A stretch of DNA of 64,000 nt, taken from the NCBI RefSeq assembly GCF_029846275.1, contig NZ_JARVWS010000002.1:62001-126000 (forward strand), in the 5' to 3' direction. The DNA is from Nocardioides sp. CER19 (lineage in GTDB: Bacteria > Actinomycetota > Actinomycetes > Propionibacteriales > Nocardioidaceae). This document shows positions 27,225-35,024 of the stretch, one piece after another. Under the pieces are notes generated by a model. That model did no database searches. It saw only the letters and a list, made by a program, of their open reading frames with translations, and was not told the DNA's origin. Both the position numbers and the translations under genes were made by a program. Within the stretch, counting starts at the first letter, position 1, and each line of letters opens with the position of its first letter.

Positions 27225-28463
27225 TCAGCCGCCGAGCGCGTCCCTGACCGGGACGAGCTTGGCCTGCGACTCGGCCAGCTCGGCGGCCGGGTCGGAGGAG
27301 CCGACGACACCGCAGCCGGCGAACAGGCGCACGGTGTCGCCGCTCAGCAGCGCCGAGCGCAGCGCGATGCCCCACTCGCCGTCGCCGGAGGCGTCCATCC
27401 AGCCGACCGGCGCGGCGTAGCGGTCGCGGGACATCTGCTCCAGCTCGGCGATCAGCGCCACCGCGCGGTCGCGCGGCGTGCCGCCGACGGCGGCCGAGGG
27501 GTGCAGCGCGGCGGCCAGCTCCAGCGAGGTGATGCCGTCGTGCACCACGCCGGTCACGTCGGTCGCCAGGTGCATGACATTGGGCAGGTGCAGGACGAAC
27601 GGCGCCTCGGGGACGTTCATCGAGGAGCAGTGCGGCTCGAGGGCGTCGGCGACCGAGCGGACGGCGTACTCGTGCTCCTCGAGGTCCTTCGACGACCGCG
27701 ACAGCGCGCCGGCCAGCTCGTCGTCGCGGGTCTCGTCGCCGGTCCGGCGGATGGTCCCGGCCAGCACCCGGGAGGTGACCAGGCCGCGCTCGCGGCGGAC
27801 CAGCAGCTCGGGGGTGGCGCCGAAGAGGCCCTCGACGTGGAACGTCCAGCACATCGGGTACGACGACGCCAGCTGCGCCAGCGGCCAGCGCACGTCGATC
27901 GGCGACTCGGCGGTCGCGATCAGGTCGCGGGCGAGCACGACCTTCTCCAGCGCCCCGGAGTCGATCCGCGCCACCGCGTCCGCCACGGCGCTCATCCACT
28001 GCTCGCCGTCGAGGGCGCCGTCGGCGTACGTCACACCCTGGGGCGCCGCCGGGGACGGGACACGCTCCGGCAGGGGCGCCTCGGGCGCGCGGTCGCCGCT
28101 GCCGATCGTGGTCACCCAGGCGACGCCACCGCGGCGGCCGACGACGACCTGCGGGACGGTGAGGACCGAGTCGACGGCGTCGTCGTCGGAGAACGCGAAG
28201 GAGCCGAAGGCGACGAGTCCGGTCCCGGGCTCGCCGACCTCGTCGGTGACGGCGGACCGGGCGACGAGCTCGGCCCACCACTTGGCGGCGTCGGCGAAGC
28301 GGGTCGGCCCGGTGGTCCGCACGGAGGCGGAGGTGCCCCAGCCGACGAGGCCCTCGCCGCGTCGGACCCACGAGACAGGGGTATCGGCGGGCAGCAGCGC
28401 GATCAGGTCGGCCGCGGCGCCCGCCGGCACGGCGACGGTGCGGGCGACGAGAGCTGGCTGCAC
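27225..28463 (-). CDS. menF: Isochorismate synthase
   Basis: Chorismate-utilising enzyme of 412 residues making isochorismate for MenD. The C-terminal core has ALEKVVLARDL, the TPELLVRRERGLVTSRVLAGTI-type segment (in two parts), RSSKDLEEHEYAV, LHPSAAVGGTPRDRAVALI and YAAPVGWMDASGDGEWGIALRSAL. It could instead feed salicylate or siderophore synthesis, but no such genes are here and five other men genes are. The GTG at 28463 follows TACTGT by 6 nt (leaderless pattern). Divergent from the gene at 28527. Confidence 0.92.
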   Translation of the reverse strand: MQPALVARTVAVPAGAAADLIALLPADTPVSWVRRGEGLVGWGTSASVRTTGPTRFADAAKWWAELVARSAVTDEVGEPGTGLVAFGSFAFSDDDAVDSVLTVPQVVVGRRGGVAWVTTIGSGDRAPEAPLPERVPSPAAPQGVTYADGALDGEQWMSAVADAVARIDSGALEKVVLARDLIATAESPIDVRWPLAQLASSYPMCWTFHVEGLFGATPELLVRRERGLVTSRVLAGTIRRTGDETRDDELAGALSRSSKDLEEHEYAVRSVADALEPHCSSMNVPEAPFVLHLPNVMHLATDVTGVVHDGITSLELAAALHPSAAVGGTPRDRAVALIAELEQMSRDRYAAPVGWMDASGDGEWGIALRSALLSGDTVRLFAGCGVVGSSDPAAELAESQAKLVPVRDALGG

Positions 28464-28526
28464 CCCGTAACAGTATCCGGACGCCGATGCGGGCGACCCC
28501 TTGGGCAGCCGGTACCGTCGGGGCCC
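28464..28526. promoter_or_regulatory. Divergent leaderless promoters of menF and the gene at 28527
   Basis: On the minus strand TACTGT (28470-28475) is 6 nt from the menF GTG. On the plus strand TACCGT (28513-28518) is 8 nt from the GTG at 28527. No Shine-Dalgarno sequence is seen on either side. Confidence 0.4.
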
Positions 28527-29123
28527 GTGAACACACGACGCGTCGTCCTGCCCGGAGTCATCCTCGGAGCCGTCGTCCTGGCGCTGGCCGCGGTCTTCGC
28601 GATCGTGCTGCCGAAGGTCAACGGCGACACCGGTGACGTCTCCCTGCCCGACAAGCTCCCGGGCGGCTACACGGCCACCGACCTGAGCGACGCCTACAAG
28701 AACGCGCCCGGCGCGACCGACGACAAGGTCAAGCAGGCGTCGGCGACCGAGCGCTCCGCGCGCGCCTACGGCAACAAGGTGCTCAAGGCGTCCGGCGTGG
28801 AGGGTGAGACCCGCACCTACGTCGACAAGTCGCTGTCGGCCCCGCTCGTCGTGCAGGTCTTCCGTGCCTCCGGCGGCGCCTTCTCGCCGTTCCAGTTCAC
28901 CGACCCGAAGACGGCCCAGCAGGGACAGCAGGTGGAGACCCTCGTCCGCAAGGGCGACGTCACCTGCATCCAGACCGGCTCGGCCGACGGCAAGGGCGGC
29001 ATCCAGGCGGCGTACGTCGAGTGCCAGAAGTCCAAGGACAACCTGACCGTCCAGGTCACCAGCCCGCTCGCCGTCGACAAGGCCGTCGGCGTGGTGGACA
29101 ACGTCTACGACGAGGTGGCCTGA
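28527..29123 (+). CDS. Secreted or membrane-anchored protein, unknown
   Basis: The 198-residue protein has an N-terminal hydrophobic helix ([24 protein letters not shown]), followed by an outside domain with only two cysteines (VTCIQTG and VECQKS) that may pair. I do not recognise a family. It lies between menF and menG and is 4 bp before menG on the same strand, so the two are likely cotranscribed; a role near the quinone pathway is only a positional guess. Confidence 0.75.
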   Translation: MNTRRVVLPGVILGAVVLALAAVFAIVLPKVNGDTGDVSLPDKLPGGYTATDLSDAYKNAPGATDDKVKQASATERSARAYGNKVLKASGVEGETRTYVDKSLSAPLVVQVFRASGGAFSPFQFTDPKTAQQGQQVETLVRKGDVTCIQTGSADGKGGIQAAYVECQKSKDNLTVQVTSPLAVDKAVGVVDNVYDEVA

Positions 29124-29127
29124 CCCC

Positions 29128-29817
29128 ATGACACGGGCCGAGCTCGACAAGCAGCCGGGCGACGTCCGTCGCATGTTCGACGCGGTCGCGCGCCGCTACG
29201 ACGTGACCAACGACGTCCTGTCCCTCGGGCAGGACCGCCGGTGGCGGCGCGAGGTGTTCGACGCCGTCGACCCCCAGCCCGGCGAGCGCGTGCTCGACCT
29301 GGCCGCCGGGACCGGGACCTCCTCGCAGCCGTTCGCCGACGCCGGTGCCGAGGTGGTGCCGTGCGACTTCTCGATCGGCATGCTGCAGGTCGGGAAGAAG
29401 GCCAAGCCGGCCCTGCCCTTCACCGCCGGCGACGGCACCAGGCTCCCCTTCGCGGACGCCACCTTCGACGCCGTCACGATCTCCTTCGGCCTGCGCAACA
29501 TCGTCGACCCGGCCGCCGGCCTGGCCGAGATGCGTCGGGTCACCAAGCCGGGCGGCCGGCTGGTGGTCTGCGAGTTCAGCCACCCCACGAACCGCGCTTT
29601 CCGTACCGTCTACATGGAGTACCTCATGAAGACGCTGCCGCGCGTCGCCCGCGCGGTCTCCTCCTCGCCCGACGCCTACGTCTACCTGGCCGAGTCCATC
29701 CGGGCCTGGCCGGACCAGGAGGGGCTCGCGCGGCTGATCCGCGAGGCGGGTTGGACCCGCCCGCAGTGGCGCAACCTCTCCGGCGGCGTCGTCGCCCTCC
29801 ACCGCGCGACCGCCTGA
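29128..29817 (+). CDS. menG: Demethylmenaquinone methyltransferase
   Basis: SAM-dependent C-methylase (UbiE/MenG family) of 229 residues, last step of menaquinone synthesis. It begins with [29 protein letters not shown], the family signature; the SAM motif is [12 protein letters not shown], followed by [17 protein letters not shown] and [13 protein letters not shown]. Lacking ubiquinone genes, MenG is the better name. A strong hairpin terminator follows before nuo. Confidence 0.95.
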   Translation: MTRAELDKQPGDVRRMFDAVARRYDVTNDVLSLGQDRRWRREVFDAVDPQPGERVLDLAAGTGTSSQPFADAGAEVVPCDFSIGMLQVGKKAKPALPFTAGDGTRLPFADATFDAVTISFGLRNIVDPAAGLAEMRRVTKPGGRLVVCEFSHPTNRAFRTVYMEYLMKTLPRVARAVSSSPDAYVYLAESIRAWPDQEGLARLIREAGWTRPQWRNLSGGVVALHRATA

Positions 29818-29824
29818 CTTCCCG

Positions 29825-29874
29825 GAGGCTCGAGTGCCTCGACCACCCCTGGACGGTCGAGACATTCGAGCCTC
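29825..29874 (+). terminator. Strong hairpin terminator after menG
   Basis: Twenty-base arms (29825-29844 and 29855-29874) pair with 18 Watson-Crick pairs, one G-T pair and one mismatch around a 10-base loop. The right arm is followed by TTTCCC. It separates the men transcript from the nuo promoter. It could also be a relative of the palindromic repeats inside nuo. Confidence 0.7.
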
Positions 29875-29939
29875 TTTCCCTGTCTCCGCCGGAGATGCGT
29901 GACGCGGTGCCTGCCGAGTGGTAGAAACGTCTGAGCGGC

Positions 29940-29959
29940 CTTGTGATCCAGTTCACAAG
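29940..29959. promoter_or_regulatory. Rex operator upstream of nuo operon
   Basis: CTTGTGATCCAGTTCACAAG has perfect outer arms CTTGTGA/TCACAAG and matches the Rex consensus TTGTGA-N6-TCACAA. It lies 46 bp upstream of the nuoA start. A further TCACAAA half-site follows directly (29961-29967). Rex control of nuo is known in Streptomyces; here it is inferred from the site and the rex gene 26 kb away. Confidence 0.8.
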
Positions 29960-30005
29960 ATCACAAACCGTTGTCGGATCTCGAGGGCTTGGGGAGGACG
30001 TGCTG

Positions 30006-30365
30006 GTGCACCTCTACACACCGGTGCTCGCGCTGATGGCACTCGCGACGCTGTTCGCGGTGGGCTCCGTGGTGATGTCGAGCCTGGTCGGCCCGAAGCG
30101 CTACAACCGGGCGAAGCTCGACTCCTACGAGTGCGGCATCGAGCCGACGCCGCACCCGGTGGGTGGCGGCCGCTTCCCCGTGAAGTACTACATCATCGCG
30201 ATGCTCTTCATCGTCTTCGACGTCGAGATCATCTTCCTCTACCCGTGGGCGGTGCAGTTCGACCAGCTGCGCGTCTTCGGCCTGGTCGAGATGGTCATCT
30301 TCATCGCCACCGTGTTCGTCGCCTACCTCTACGTCTGGCGCCGCGGCGGGCTCGACTGGGACTGA
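30006..30365 (+). CDS. nuoA: NADH-quinone oxidoreductase subunit A
   Basis: Membrane subunit of complex I, 119 residues with three helices. The conserved core is RAKLDSYECGIEPTPHPVGG, then FPVKYYIIAMLFIVFDVEIIFLYPWA. I chose the GTG at 30006 because GGGGAGGA lies 8 nt upstream; the GTG at 30000 is too close to it, and an ATA/ATG-less extension to 29943 would run through the Rex operator. First gene of a complete nuoA-N operon. Confidence 0.95.
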   Translation: MHLYTPVLALMALATLFAVGSVVMSSLVGPKRYNRAKLDSYECGIEPTPHPVGGGRFPVKYYIIAMLFIVFDVEIIFLYPWAVQFDQLRVFGLVEMVIFIATVFVAYLYVWRRGGLDWD

Positions 30366-30379
30366 GGCACTGAACAGAC

Positions 30380-30934
30380 ATGGGAATCGAAGAGAAGCTG
30401 CCGTCCGGCGTCCTCCTCACCACCGTGGAGGGCGTGGCCGGCTACATGCGCAAGGCCAGCTTCTGGCCGGCCACGTTCGGACTCGCGTGCTGCGCGATCG
30501 AGATGATGACCAGCGGCGGGCCGAAGTACGACCTCGCCCGCTTCGGCATGGAGGTCTTCCGGGCCTCGCCGCGCCAGGCCGACCTCATGATCGTCGCCGG
30601 CCGCGTCAGCCAGAAGATGGCGCCGGTGCTCCGCCAGATCTACGACCAGATGCCCGAGCCCAAGTGGGTGCTCGCCATGGGCGTCTGCGCGAGCTCCGGC
30701 GGCATGTTCAACAACTACGCGATCGTGCAGGGCGTCGACCACGTCGTCCCGGTCGACATGTACCTCCCGGGCTGTCCGCCCCGTCCGGAGATGCTCATCG
30801 ACGCGATCCTCAAGCTGCACGACCAGGTGCAGCACACCAAGCTCGGCGCCAACCGCGCGCGCGAGATCGAGCAGCGTGAGAACGACGCCCTCAAGGCGCT
30901 CCCGACCTCGAACATGAAGGGCCTGCTCCGATGA
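30380..30934 (+). CDS. nuoB: NADH-quinone oxidoreductase subunit B
   Basis: Peripheral-arm subunit carrying cluster N2, the last iron-sulfur centre before menaquinone. The protein has 184 residues. The tandem cysteines are Cys37-Cys38 in [11 protein letters not shown]; the others are in MGVCASSGG and LPGCPPRPE. Actinobacteria often have a second nuoB copy elsewhere; this one is inside the full operon. Stop overlaps nuoC start (ATGA). Confidence 0.97.
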   Translation: MGIEEKLPSGVLLTTVEGVAGYMRKASFWPATFGLACCAIEMMTSGGPKYDLARFGMEVFRASPRQADLMIVAGRVSQKMAPVLRQIYDQMPEPKWVLAMGVCASSGGMFNNYAIVQGVDHVVPVDMYLPGCPPRPEMLIDAILKLHDQVQHTKLGANRAREIEQRENDALKALPTSNMKGLLR

Positions 30935-31626
30935 CCGAGGGGAACGTCCCCGACAACGTCCCGGAGGACACCAGCAGCCTGACCGCACCGGAGCAGGAGC
31001 AGATCGGCGTCCGGACCGGCATGTTCGGCGGCCGGGGCTCGGGCGACACCTCCGGCTTCGGCGGCCTGGTCCGCCCGGTGCTCTTCCCGGCGCCCGCTGC
31101 CCCGCCCTACGGCGGCTGGTACGACGAGGTCGCCGGCGCACTCGGCGGCGCCTTGGAGGGGCGCGAGCCGACCGTCGTCATCCACCGCGGCGAGATCACG
31201 TTCCACGTACGCCGCGAGGACCTCGTGACCGTCGCCCGGACCCTCCGCGACGAGCTGCGCTTCGAGTTCTGCTCCGGCGTGAGCGGCGTGCACTACCCCG
31301 ACGACGCCGGCAAGGAGCTGCACGCCGTCTACCACCTGCTCTCGATGAGCCACAACCGTCGGATCCGCCTGGAGACGAGCGCTCCCGACGCCGACCCCAC
31401 GCTGCCCAGCCTGGTGTCGGTCTACCCGACGCTCGACTGGCACGAGCGGGAGACCTACGACATGTTCGGCCTGGTCTTCGAGGGCCACCCGAGCCTCACC
31501 CGGATCCTCATGCCCGACGACTGGCCGGGCCACCCGCAGCGCAAGGACTACCCGCTGGGCGGCATCGCCGTGGAGTACAAGGGCGCCACGATCCCGCCGC
31601 CGGACACGCGGAGGAGCTACTCATGA
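30931..31626 (+). CDS. nuoC: NADH-quinone oxidoreductase subunit C
   Basis: The 30-kDa subunit homologue, 231 residues. About 60 poorly conserved N-terminal residues precede the core; the signature is [20 protein letters not shown] followed by [21 protein letters not shown]. It packs against NuoD in the connecting arm. Overlaps nuoB and nuoD by 4 bp each. Confidence 0.96.
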   Translation: MTEGNVPDNVPEDTSSLTAPEQEQIGVRTGMFGGRGSGDTSGFGGLVRPVLFPAPAAPPYGGWYDEVAGALGGALEGREPTVVIHRGEITFHVRREDLVTVARTLRDELRFEFCSGVSGVHYPDDAGKELHAVYHLLSMSHNRRIRLETSAPDADPTLPSLVSVYPTLDWHERETYDMFGLVFEGHPSLTRILMPDDWPGHPQRKDYPLGGIAVEYKGATIPPPDTRRSYS

Positions 31627-32942
31627 GCACAGGTTTCGACACCTCGGAAGGCCGGGTCTTCACCGTCTCCGGCCAGGACTGGGACGCGCTCACCGACCAA
31701 CTCGGCGAGGTCGCCGACGAGCGCATCGTCGTCAACATGGGCCCGCAGCACCCGTCCACGCACGGCGTGCTCCGGCTCATCCTCGAGCTCGAGGGCGAGA
31801 CGGTGACCGAGGCCCGCGCCGGCATCGGCTACCTGCACACCGGCATCGAGAAGAACATGGAGTTCCGCACCTGGGTGCAGGGCGTCACGTTCTGCACCCG
31901 GATGGACTACCTCGCGCCGCTGCACAACGAGACGGCGTACGTCCTGTCGACCGAGCGGCTGCTCGACATCGAGGACGAGGTCCCGGAGAAGGCCCAGGTC
32001 ATGCGGGTCCTCCTCATGGAGCTCAACCGCATCTCCTCCCACCTGGTCGCCATCGCGACCGGCGGCATGGAGATCGGCGCGCTCACCGTGATGACGATCG
32101 GGTTCCGTGAGCGCGAGCTGGTCCTGGACCTGTTCGAGCTGATCACCGGCCTGCGGATGAACCACGCGTTCATCCGCCCCGGCGGCGTGGCGCAGGACCT
32201 CCCGCCCGGTGCGCTGGAGGAGATCCGCGGCTTCATCGACCTGATGAAGAAGCGTCTGCCCGAGTACGCCGACCTGTGCAACGCCAACCCGATCTTCAGG
32301 GCCCGGCTCGAGAACGTGGGCGTGCTCGACCTCGAGGGCTGCCTCGCCCTGGGCCTGTCCGGCCCGGTGCTGCGCTCGACCGGCTACCCGTGGGACCTGC
32401 GCAAGACGCAGCCCTACTGCGGCTACGAGGACTACGAGTTCGACGTGCAGACGTGGGACACCGCGGACGCCTACGGCCGCTTCCGGATCCGGCTCAACGA
32501 GATGTGGGAGTCGCTGCGCATCGTCGAGCAGGCGGCCGACCGGCTCGCGAAGCTCGAGGGCGCCCCGATCATGGTCGCCGACAAGAAGATCGCCTGGCCC
32601 TCCCAGCTCGCGATCGGGTCCGACGGCATGGGCAACTCGCTCGACCACATCCGCCACATCATGGGCGAGTCGATGGAGGCCCTGATCCACCACTTCAAGC
32701 TCGTCACCGAGGGCTTCCGGGTCCCGCCGGGTCAGGCCTACGTGCCGATCGAGGGCCCGCGCGGCGAGCTCGGCGCCCACGTCGTGTCCGACGGCGGAAC
32801 GCGACCGTTCCGGGTCCACTTCCGCGACCCGTCGTTCACCAACCTGCAGGCGACCAGCGTGATGAGCGAGGGCGGCATGGTGGCCGACGTCATCGTCGCC
32901 ATCGCCTCGATCGACCCCGTGATGGGAGGAGTCGATCGATGA
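31623..32942 (+). CDS. nuoD: NADH-quinone oxidoreductase subunit D
   Basis: The 49-kDa subunit, forming the quinone pocket with NuoB; 439 residues. [22 protein letters not shown] contains the conserved HPSTHG, then [16 protein letters not shown] and a tyrosine in CTRMDYLAP. It ends at GGVDR; the stop is created in an inserted segment (32932-32993), and removing that segment would extend the protein by three residues to a stop overlapping nuoE. Confidence 0.97.
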   Translation: MSTGFDTSEGRVFTVSGQDWDALTDQLGEVADERIVVNMGPQHPSTHGVLRLILELEGETVTEARAGIGYLHTGIEKNMEFRTWVQGVTFCTRMDYLAPLHNETAYVLSTERLLDIEDEVPEKAQVMRVLLMELNRISSHLVAIATGGMEIGALTVMTIGFRERELVLDLFELITGLRMNHAFIRPGGVAQDLPPGALEEIRGFIDLMKKRLPEYADLCNANPIFRARLENVGVLDLEGCLALGLSGPVLRSTGYPWDLRKTQPYCGYEDYEFDVQTWDTADAYGRFRIRLNEMWESLRIVEQAADRLAKLEGAPIMVADKKIAWPSQLAIGSDGMGNSLDHIRHIMGESMEALIHHFKLVTEGFRVPPGQAYVPIEGPRGELGAHVVSDGGTRPFRVHFRDPSFTNLQATSVMSEGGMVADVIVAIASIDPVMGGVDR

Positions 32943-33000
32943 ATCACCCCACTCGATTCTTCGCCTCCTCCGCTTCGCTCCTCCGCCGAACAATCGATCG
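32932..33000 (+). repeat. 62-bp insertion bounded by TCGATCG direct repeats at nuoD-nuoE junction
   Basis: TCGATCG occurs at 32932-32938 and again at 32994-33000. Between them lies a segment containing CTCCTCCGC twice and near-complementary ends (CGATTCTTCG and CGAACAATCG), so it can fold as a hairpin. Deleting one period (62 bp) restores a nuoD frame ending with ATGA overlap to nuoE. This looks like a small element insertion with target duplication. Confidence 0.6.
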
Positions 33001-33013
33001 GGGACCCCGATGA
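32939..33013 (+). other. 24-codon mini-ORF bridging nuoD and nuoE
   Basis: It starts in the ATGA of the nuoD stop and ends in the ATGA of the nuoE start; it begins [10 protein letters not shown]. It may keep ribosomes coupled across the insertion. It is probably not a functional peptide. Confidence 0.4.
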
Positions 33014-33696
33014 TCGACGAGACGACGTACGCCGAGCTCCGCGAGATCGCCGCCCGCTACCCGCAGGCGCGCAGTGGCCTGCTGCCGATGCTCCACCTGG
33101 TGCAGTCGGCCGAGGGCCGGGTCACGCCGGAGGGCATCCAGGCGTGCGCCGAGGTCCTCGGCCTCACCGAGGCCGAGGTCAGCGGCGTGGCGACGTTCTA
33201 CACGATGTACAAGCGCCGTCCCGTCGGCGACTACCTCGTCGGCGTCTGCACCAACACGCTGTGCGCGGTCATGGGCGGCGACGCGATCTTCGAGCGGCTC
33301 AAGGACCACCTCGAGGTCGGCAACGACGAGACCACGGCCGACGGCAGGATCACCCTCGAGCACATCGAGTGCAACGCCGCCTGCGACTACGCGCCGGTCA
33401 TGATGATCAACTGGGAGTTCGTCGACAACCAGACGCCGCAGAGCGCCGTCGAGCTCGTCGACGACCTGCGCAGCGGCGTCGAGCGGCACTCCACCCGCGG
33501 CCCGCGGCTGTGCACCTGGCGCCAGGCCGAGCGGGTGCTCGCCGGCTTCAACGACGGCCTCGCCGACGAGGGACCCTCAGCCGGTGCCGCGTCGCTCGCC
33601 GGGCTGAGCATCGCGCAGGAGAACGACTGGCGCGCCCCGTCCGCTGGTCGAGGAGCGAGCGCCGGCGAGCGTATCGAGACCGAGGAAGGCCAGTGA
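33010..33696 (+). CDS. nuoE: NADH-quinone oxidoreductase subunit E
   Basis: The 24-kDa subunit with [2Fe-2S] cluster N1a; 228 residues. The ligands are the cysteines of GVCTNTLCAVMGG and HIECNAACDYAP. The last about 17 residues (from 212, SAGRGASAGERIET) are encoded by a copy of the dispersed repeat at 33644-33681 and are absent from normal NuoE, whose core ends well before. Overlaps nuoF by GTGA. Confidence 0.96.
   Translation: MIDETTYAELREIAARYPQARSGLLPMLHLVQSAEGRVTPEGIQACAEVLGLTEAEVSGVATFYTMYKRRPVGDYLVGVCTNTLCAVMGGDAIFERLKDHLEVGNDETTADGRITLEHIECNAACDYAPVMMINWEFVDNQTPQSAVELVDDLRSGVERHSTRGPRLCTWRQAERVLAGFNDGLADEGPSAGAASLAGLSIAQENDWRAPSAGRGASAGERIETEEGQ
33644..33681 (+). repeat. Dispersed repeat family A in nuoE 3' end
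   Basis: A 38-bp unit, differing at two positions from the copy at 40055-40092 in nuoJ. It starts CTGGTCGAG, has the internal GCGAGCGCC(G/A)GCGAGCG near-repeat, and ends TATCGAGACC. It is read in frame as GRGASAGERIET. Confidence 0.8.
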
Positions 33697-35024
33697 CAGT
33701 GGTTTCGACGAGCTCAACCAACGAAGGACCGCTGACCCCCGTCCTCACGGCGAACTGGGCCGACGACCGCTCGTGGACCCTGGCGTCCTACGCGGCGCAG
33801 GGCGGCTACCAGGCCCTCGACAAGGCCCTGGGGATGTCGCCGGACGAGGTGATCACCGCCGTCAAGGACTCCGGTCTCCGCGGTCGCGGCGGCGCCGGCT
33901 TCCCGACCGGCATGAAGTGGTCGTTCATCCCGCAGGACAACCCCAACCCGAAGTACCTCGTCGTCAACGCCGACGAGTCCGAGCCGGGCACCTGCAAGGA
34001 CATCCCGCTGATGATGGCCTCGCCCCACACCCTGGTGGAGGGCGTCATCATCAGCTCCTACGCGATCCGGGCCAACCGGGCGTTCATCTACGTCCGCGGC
34101 GAGGTGCTGCACGTGATCCGGCGCCTCCAGGCGGCGGTCGCCGAGGCGTACGCCGCCGGCCACCTCGGCACGAACATCCACGGCTCCGGCTACGACCTCG
34201 ACCTGGTCGTGCACGCCGGCGCCGGCGCCTACATCTGTGGCGAGGAGACCGCGCTGCTCGACTCGCTCGAGGGCCGTCGCGGCCAGCCGCGGCTGCGCCC
34301 GCCGTTCCCCGCGGTCGCCGGCCTCTACGCCAGCCCGACGGTCATCAACAACGCCGAGTCGATCGCGTCGGTCCCGTCGATCATCGAGAACGGGGCGGAC
34401 TGGTTCGCCGGGATGGGCACCGAGAAGTCCAACGGCTTCGGCATCTTCTCGCTCTCGGGTCACGTCACCCGCCCGGGCCAGTACGAGGCGCCGCTCGGCA
34501 TCACGCTGCGCCAGCTGCTCGACCTCGCGGGCGGCGTACGCGAGGGGCACGAGCTGAAGTTCTGGACGCCCGGTGGCTCGTCGACGCCGCTGTTCACCGC
34601 CGAGCACCTCGACGTGCCGCTCGACTTCGAGTCGGTGGGCGCGGCCGGGTCGATGCTCGGCACCCGTGCGCTGCAGATCTTCGACGAGACGGTCTGCGTC
34701 GTGCGCGCCGTGCTGCGCTGGACGGAGTTCTACAAGCACGAGTCGTGCGGCAAGTGCACGCCCTGCCGCGAGGGCACGTGGTGGCTCGTCCAGGTGCTCG
34801 GCCGCCTGGAGAAGGGCCAGGGCAGCGCGGAGGACCTCGACCTGCTGCTCGACCAGTGCGACAACATCCTCGGCCGGGCGTTCTGCGCCCTCGGTGACGG
34901 CGCGACCAGCCCGATCACCAGCTCCATCAAGTACTTCCGGGACGAGTACCTCGCCCACCTCGAGCAGGGCGGCTGCCCGTTCGACCCCGCGAAGTCGTCC
35001 CTCTTCGAGGAGGTCCTGGCATGA
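33693..35024 (+). CDS. nuoF: NADH-quinone oxidoreductase subunit F
   Basis: The NADH-binding 51-kDa subunit with FMN and cluster N3; 443 residues. The NADH/FMN glycine loop is [18 protein letters not shown], then [16 protein letters not shown] and [18 protein letters not shown]3 ligands are [12 protein letters not shown] and the later Cys in FCALGDG. The GTG at 33693 overlaps nuoE; a GTG two codons later is possible. Residues 3-11 (VSTSSTNE) come from a family B repeat at 33701-33723. Confidence 0.97.
   Translation: MTVVSTSSTNEGPLTPVLTANWADDRSWTLASYAAQGGYQALDKALGMSPDEVITAVKDSGLRGRGGAGFPTGMKWSFIPQDNPNPKYLVVNADESEPGTCKDIPLMMASPHTLVEGVIISSYAIRANRAFIYVRGEVLHVIRRLQAAVAEAYAAGHLGTNIHGSGYDLDLVVHAGAGAYICGEETALLDSLEGRRGQPRLRPPFPAVAGLYASPTVINNAESIASVPSIIENGADWFAGMGTEKSNGFGIFSLSGHVTRPGQYEAPLGITLRQLLDLAGGVREGHELKFWTPGGSSTPLFTAEHLDVPLDFESVGAAGSMLGTRALQIFDETVCVVRAVLRWTEFYKHESCGKCTPCREGTWWLVQVLGRLEKGQGSAEDLDLLLDQCDNILGRAFCALGDGATSPITSSIKYFRDEYLAHLEQGGCPFDPAKSSLFEEVLA
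33701..33723 (+). repeat. Repeat family B at nuoF 5' end
   Basis: GGTTTCGACGAGCTCAACCA plus ACG, an imperfect inverted repeat around GAGCTC. Similar copies occur at 35026 and 38522, giving a rough consensus GGTYTCGAC-NN-GCTCNACCA. Confidence 0.65.

Noticed and set aside
29943..30005. Upstream start for nuoA at 29943
   Set aside because: It would place the Rex operator inside the gene and has no ribosome site; the GTG at 30006 has GGGGAGGA at good spacing and fits the family N-terminus.
31632..31651. GGTTTCGAC at nuoD start as another family B repeat
   Set aside because: Similarity stops after nine bases, so chance is sufficient.
31617..32993. Long minus-strand open frame (458 codons) opposite nuoD
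   Set aside because: It is rich in His, Asp, Arg and Val in the way antisense frames of high-GC genes are, has no recognisable motif, and lies across a fully conserved nuoD.
32939..33013. 24-codon ORF as a true extra nuo gene
   Set aside because: It lies within an inserted segment with internal repeats and has no likeness to a known complex I subunit; kept only as a possible coupling ORF.
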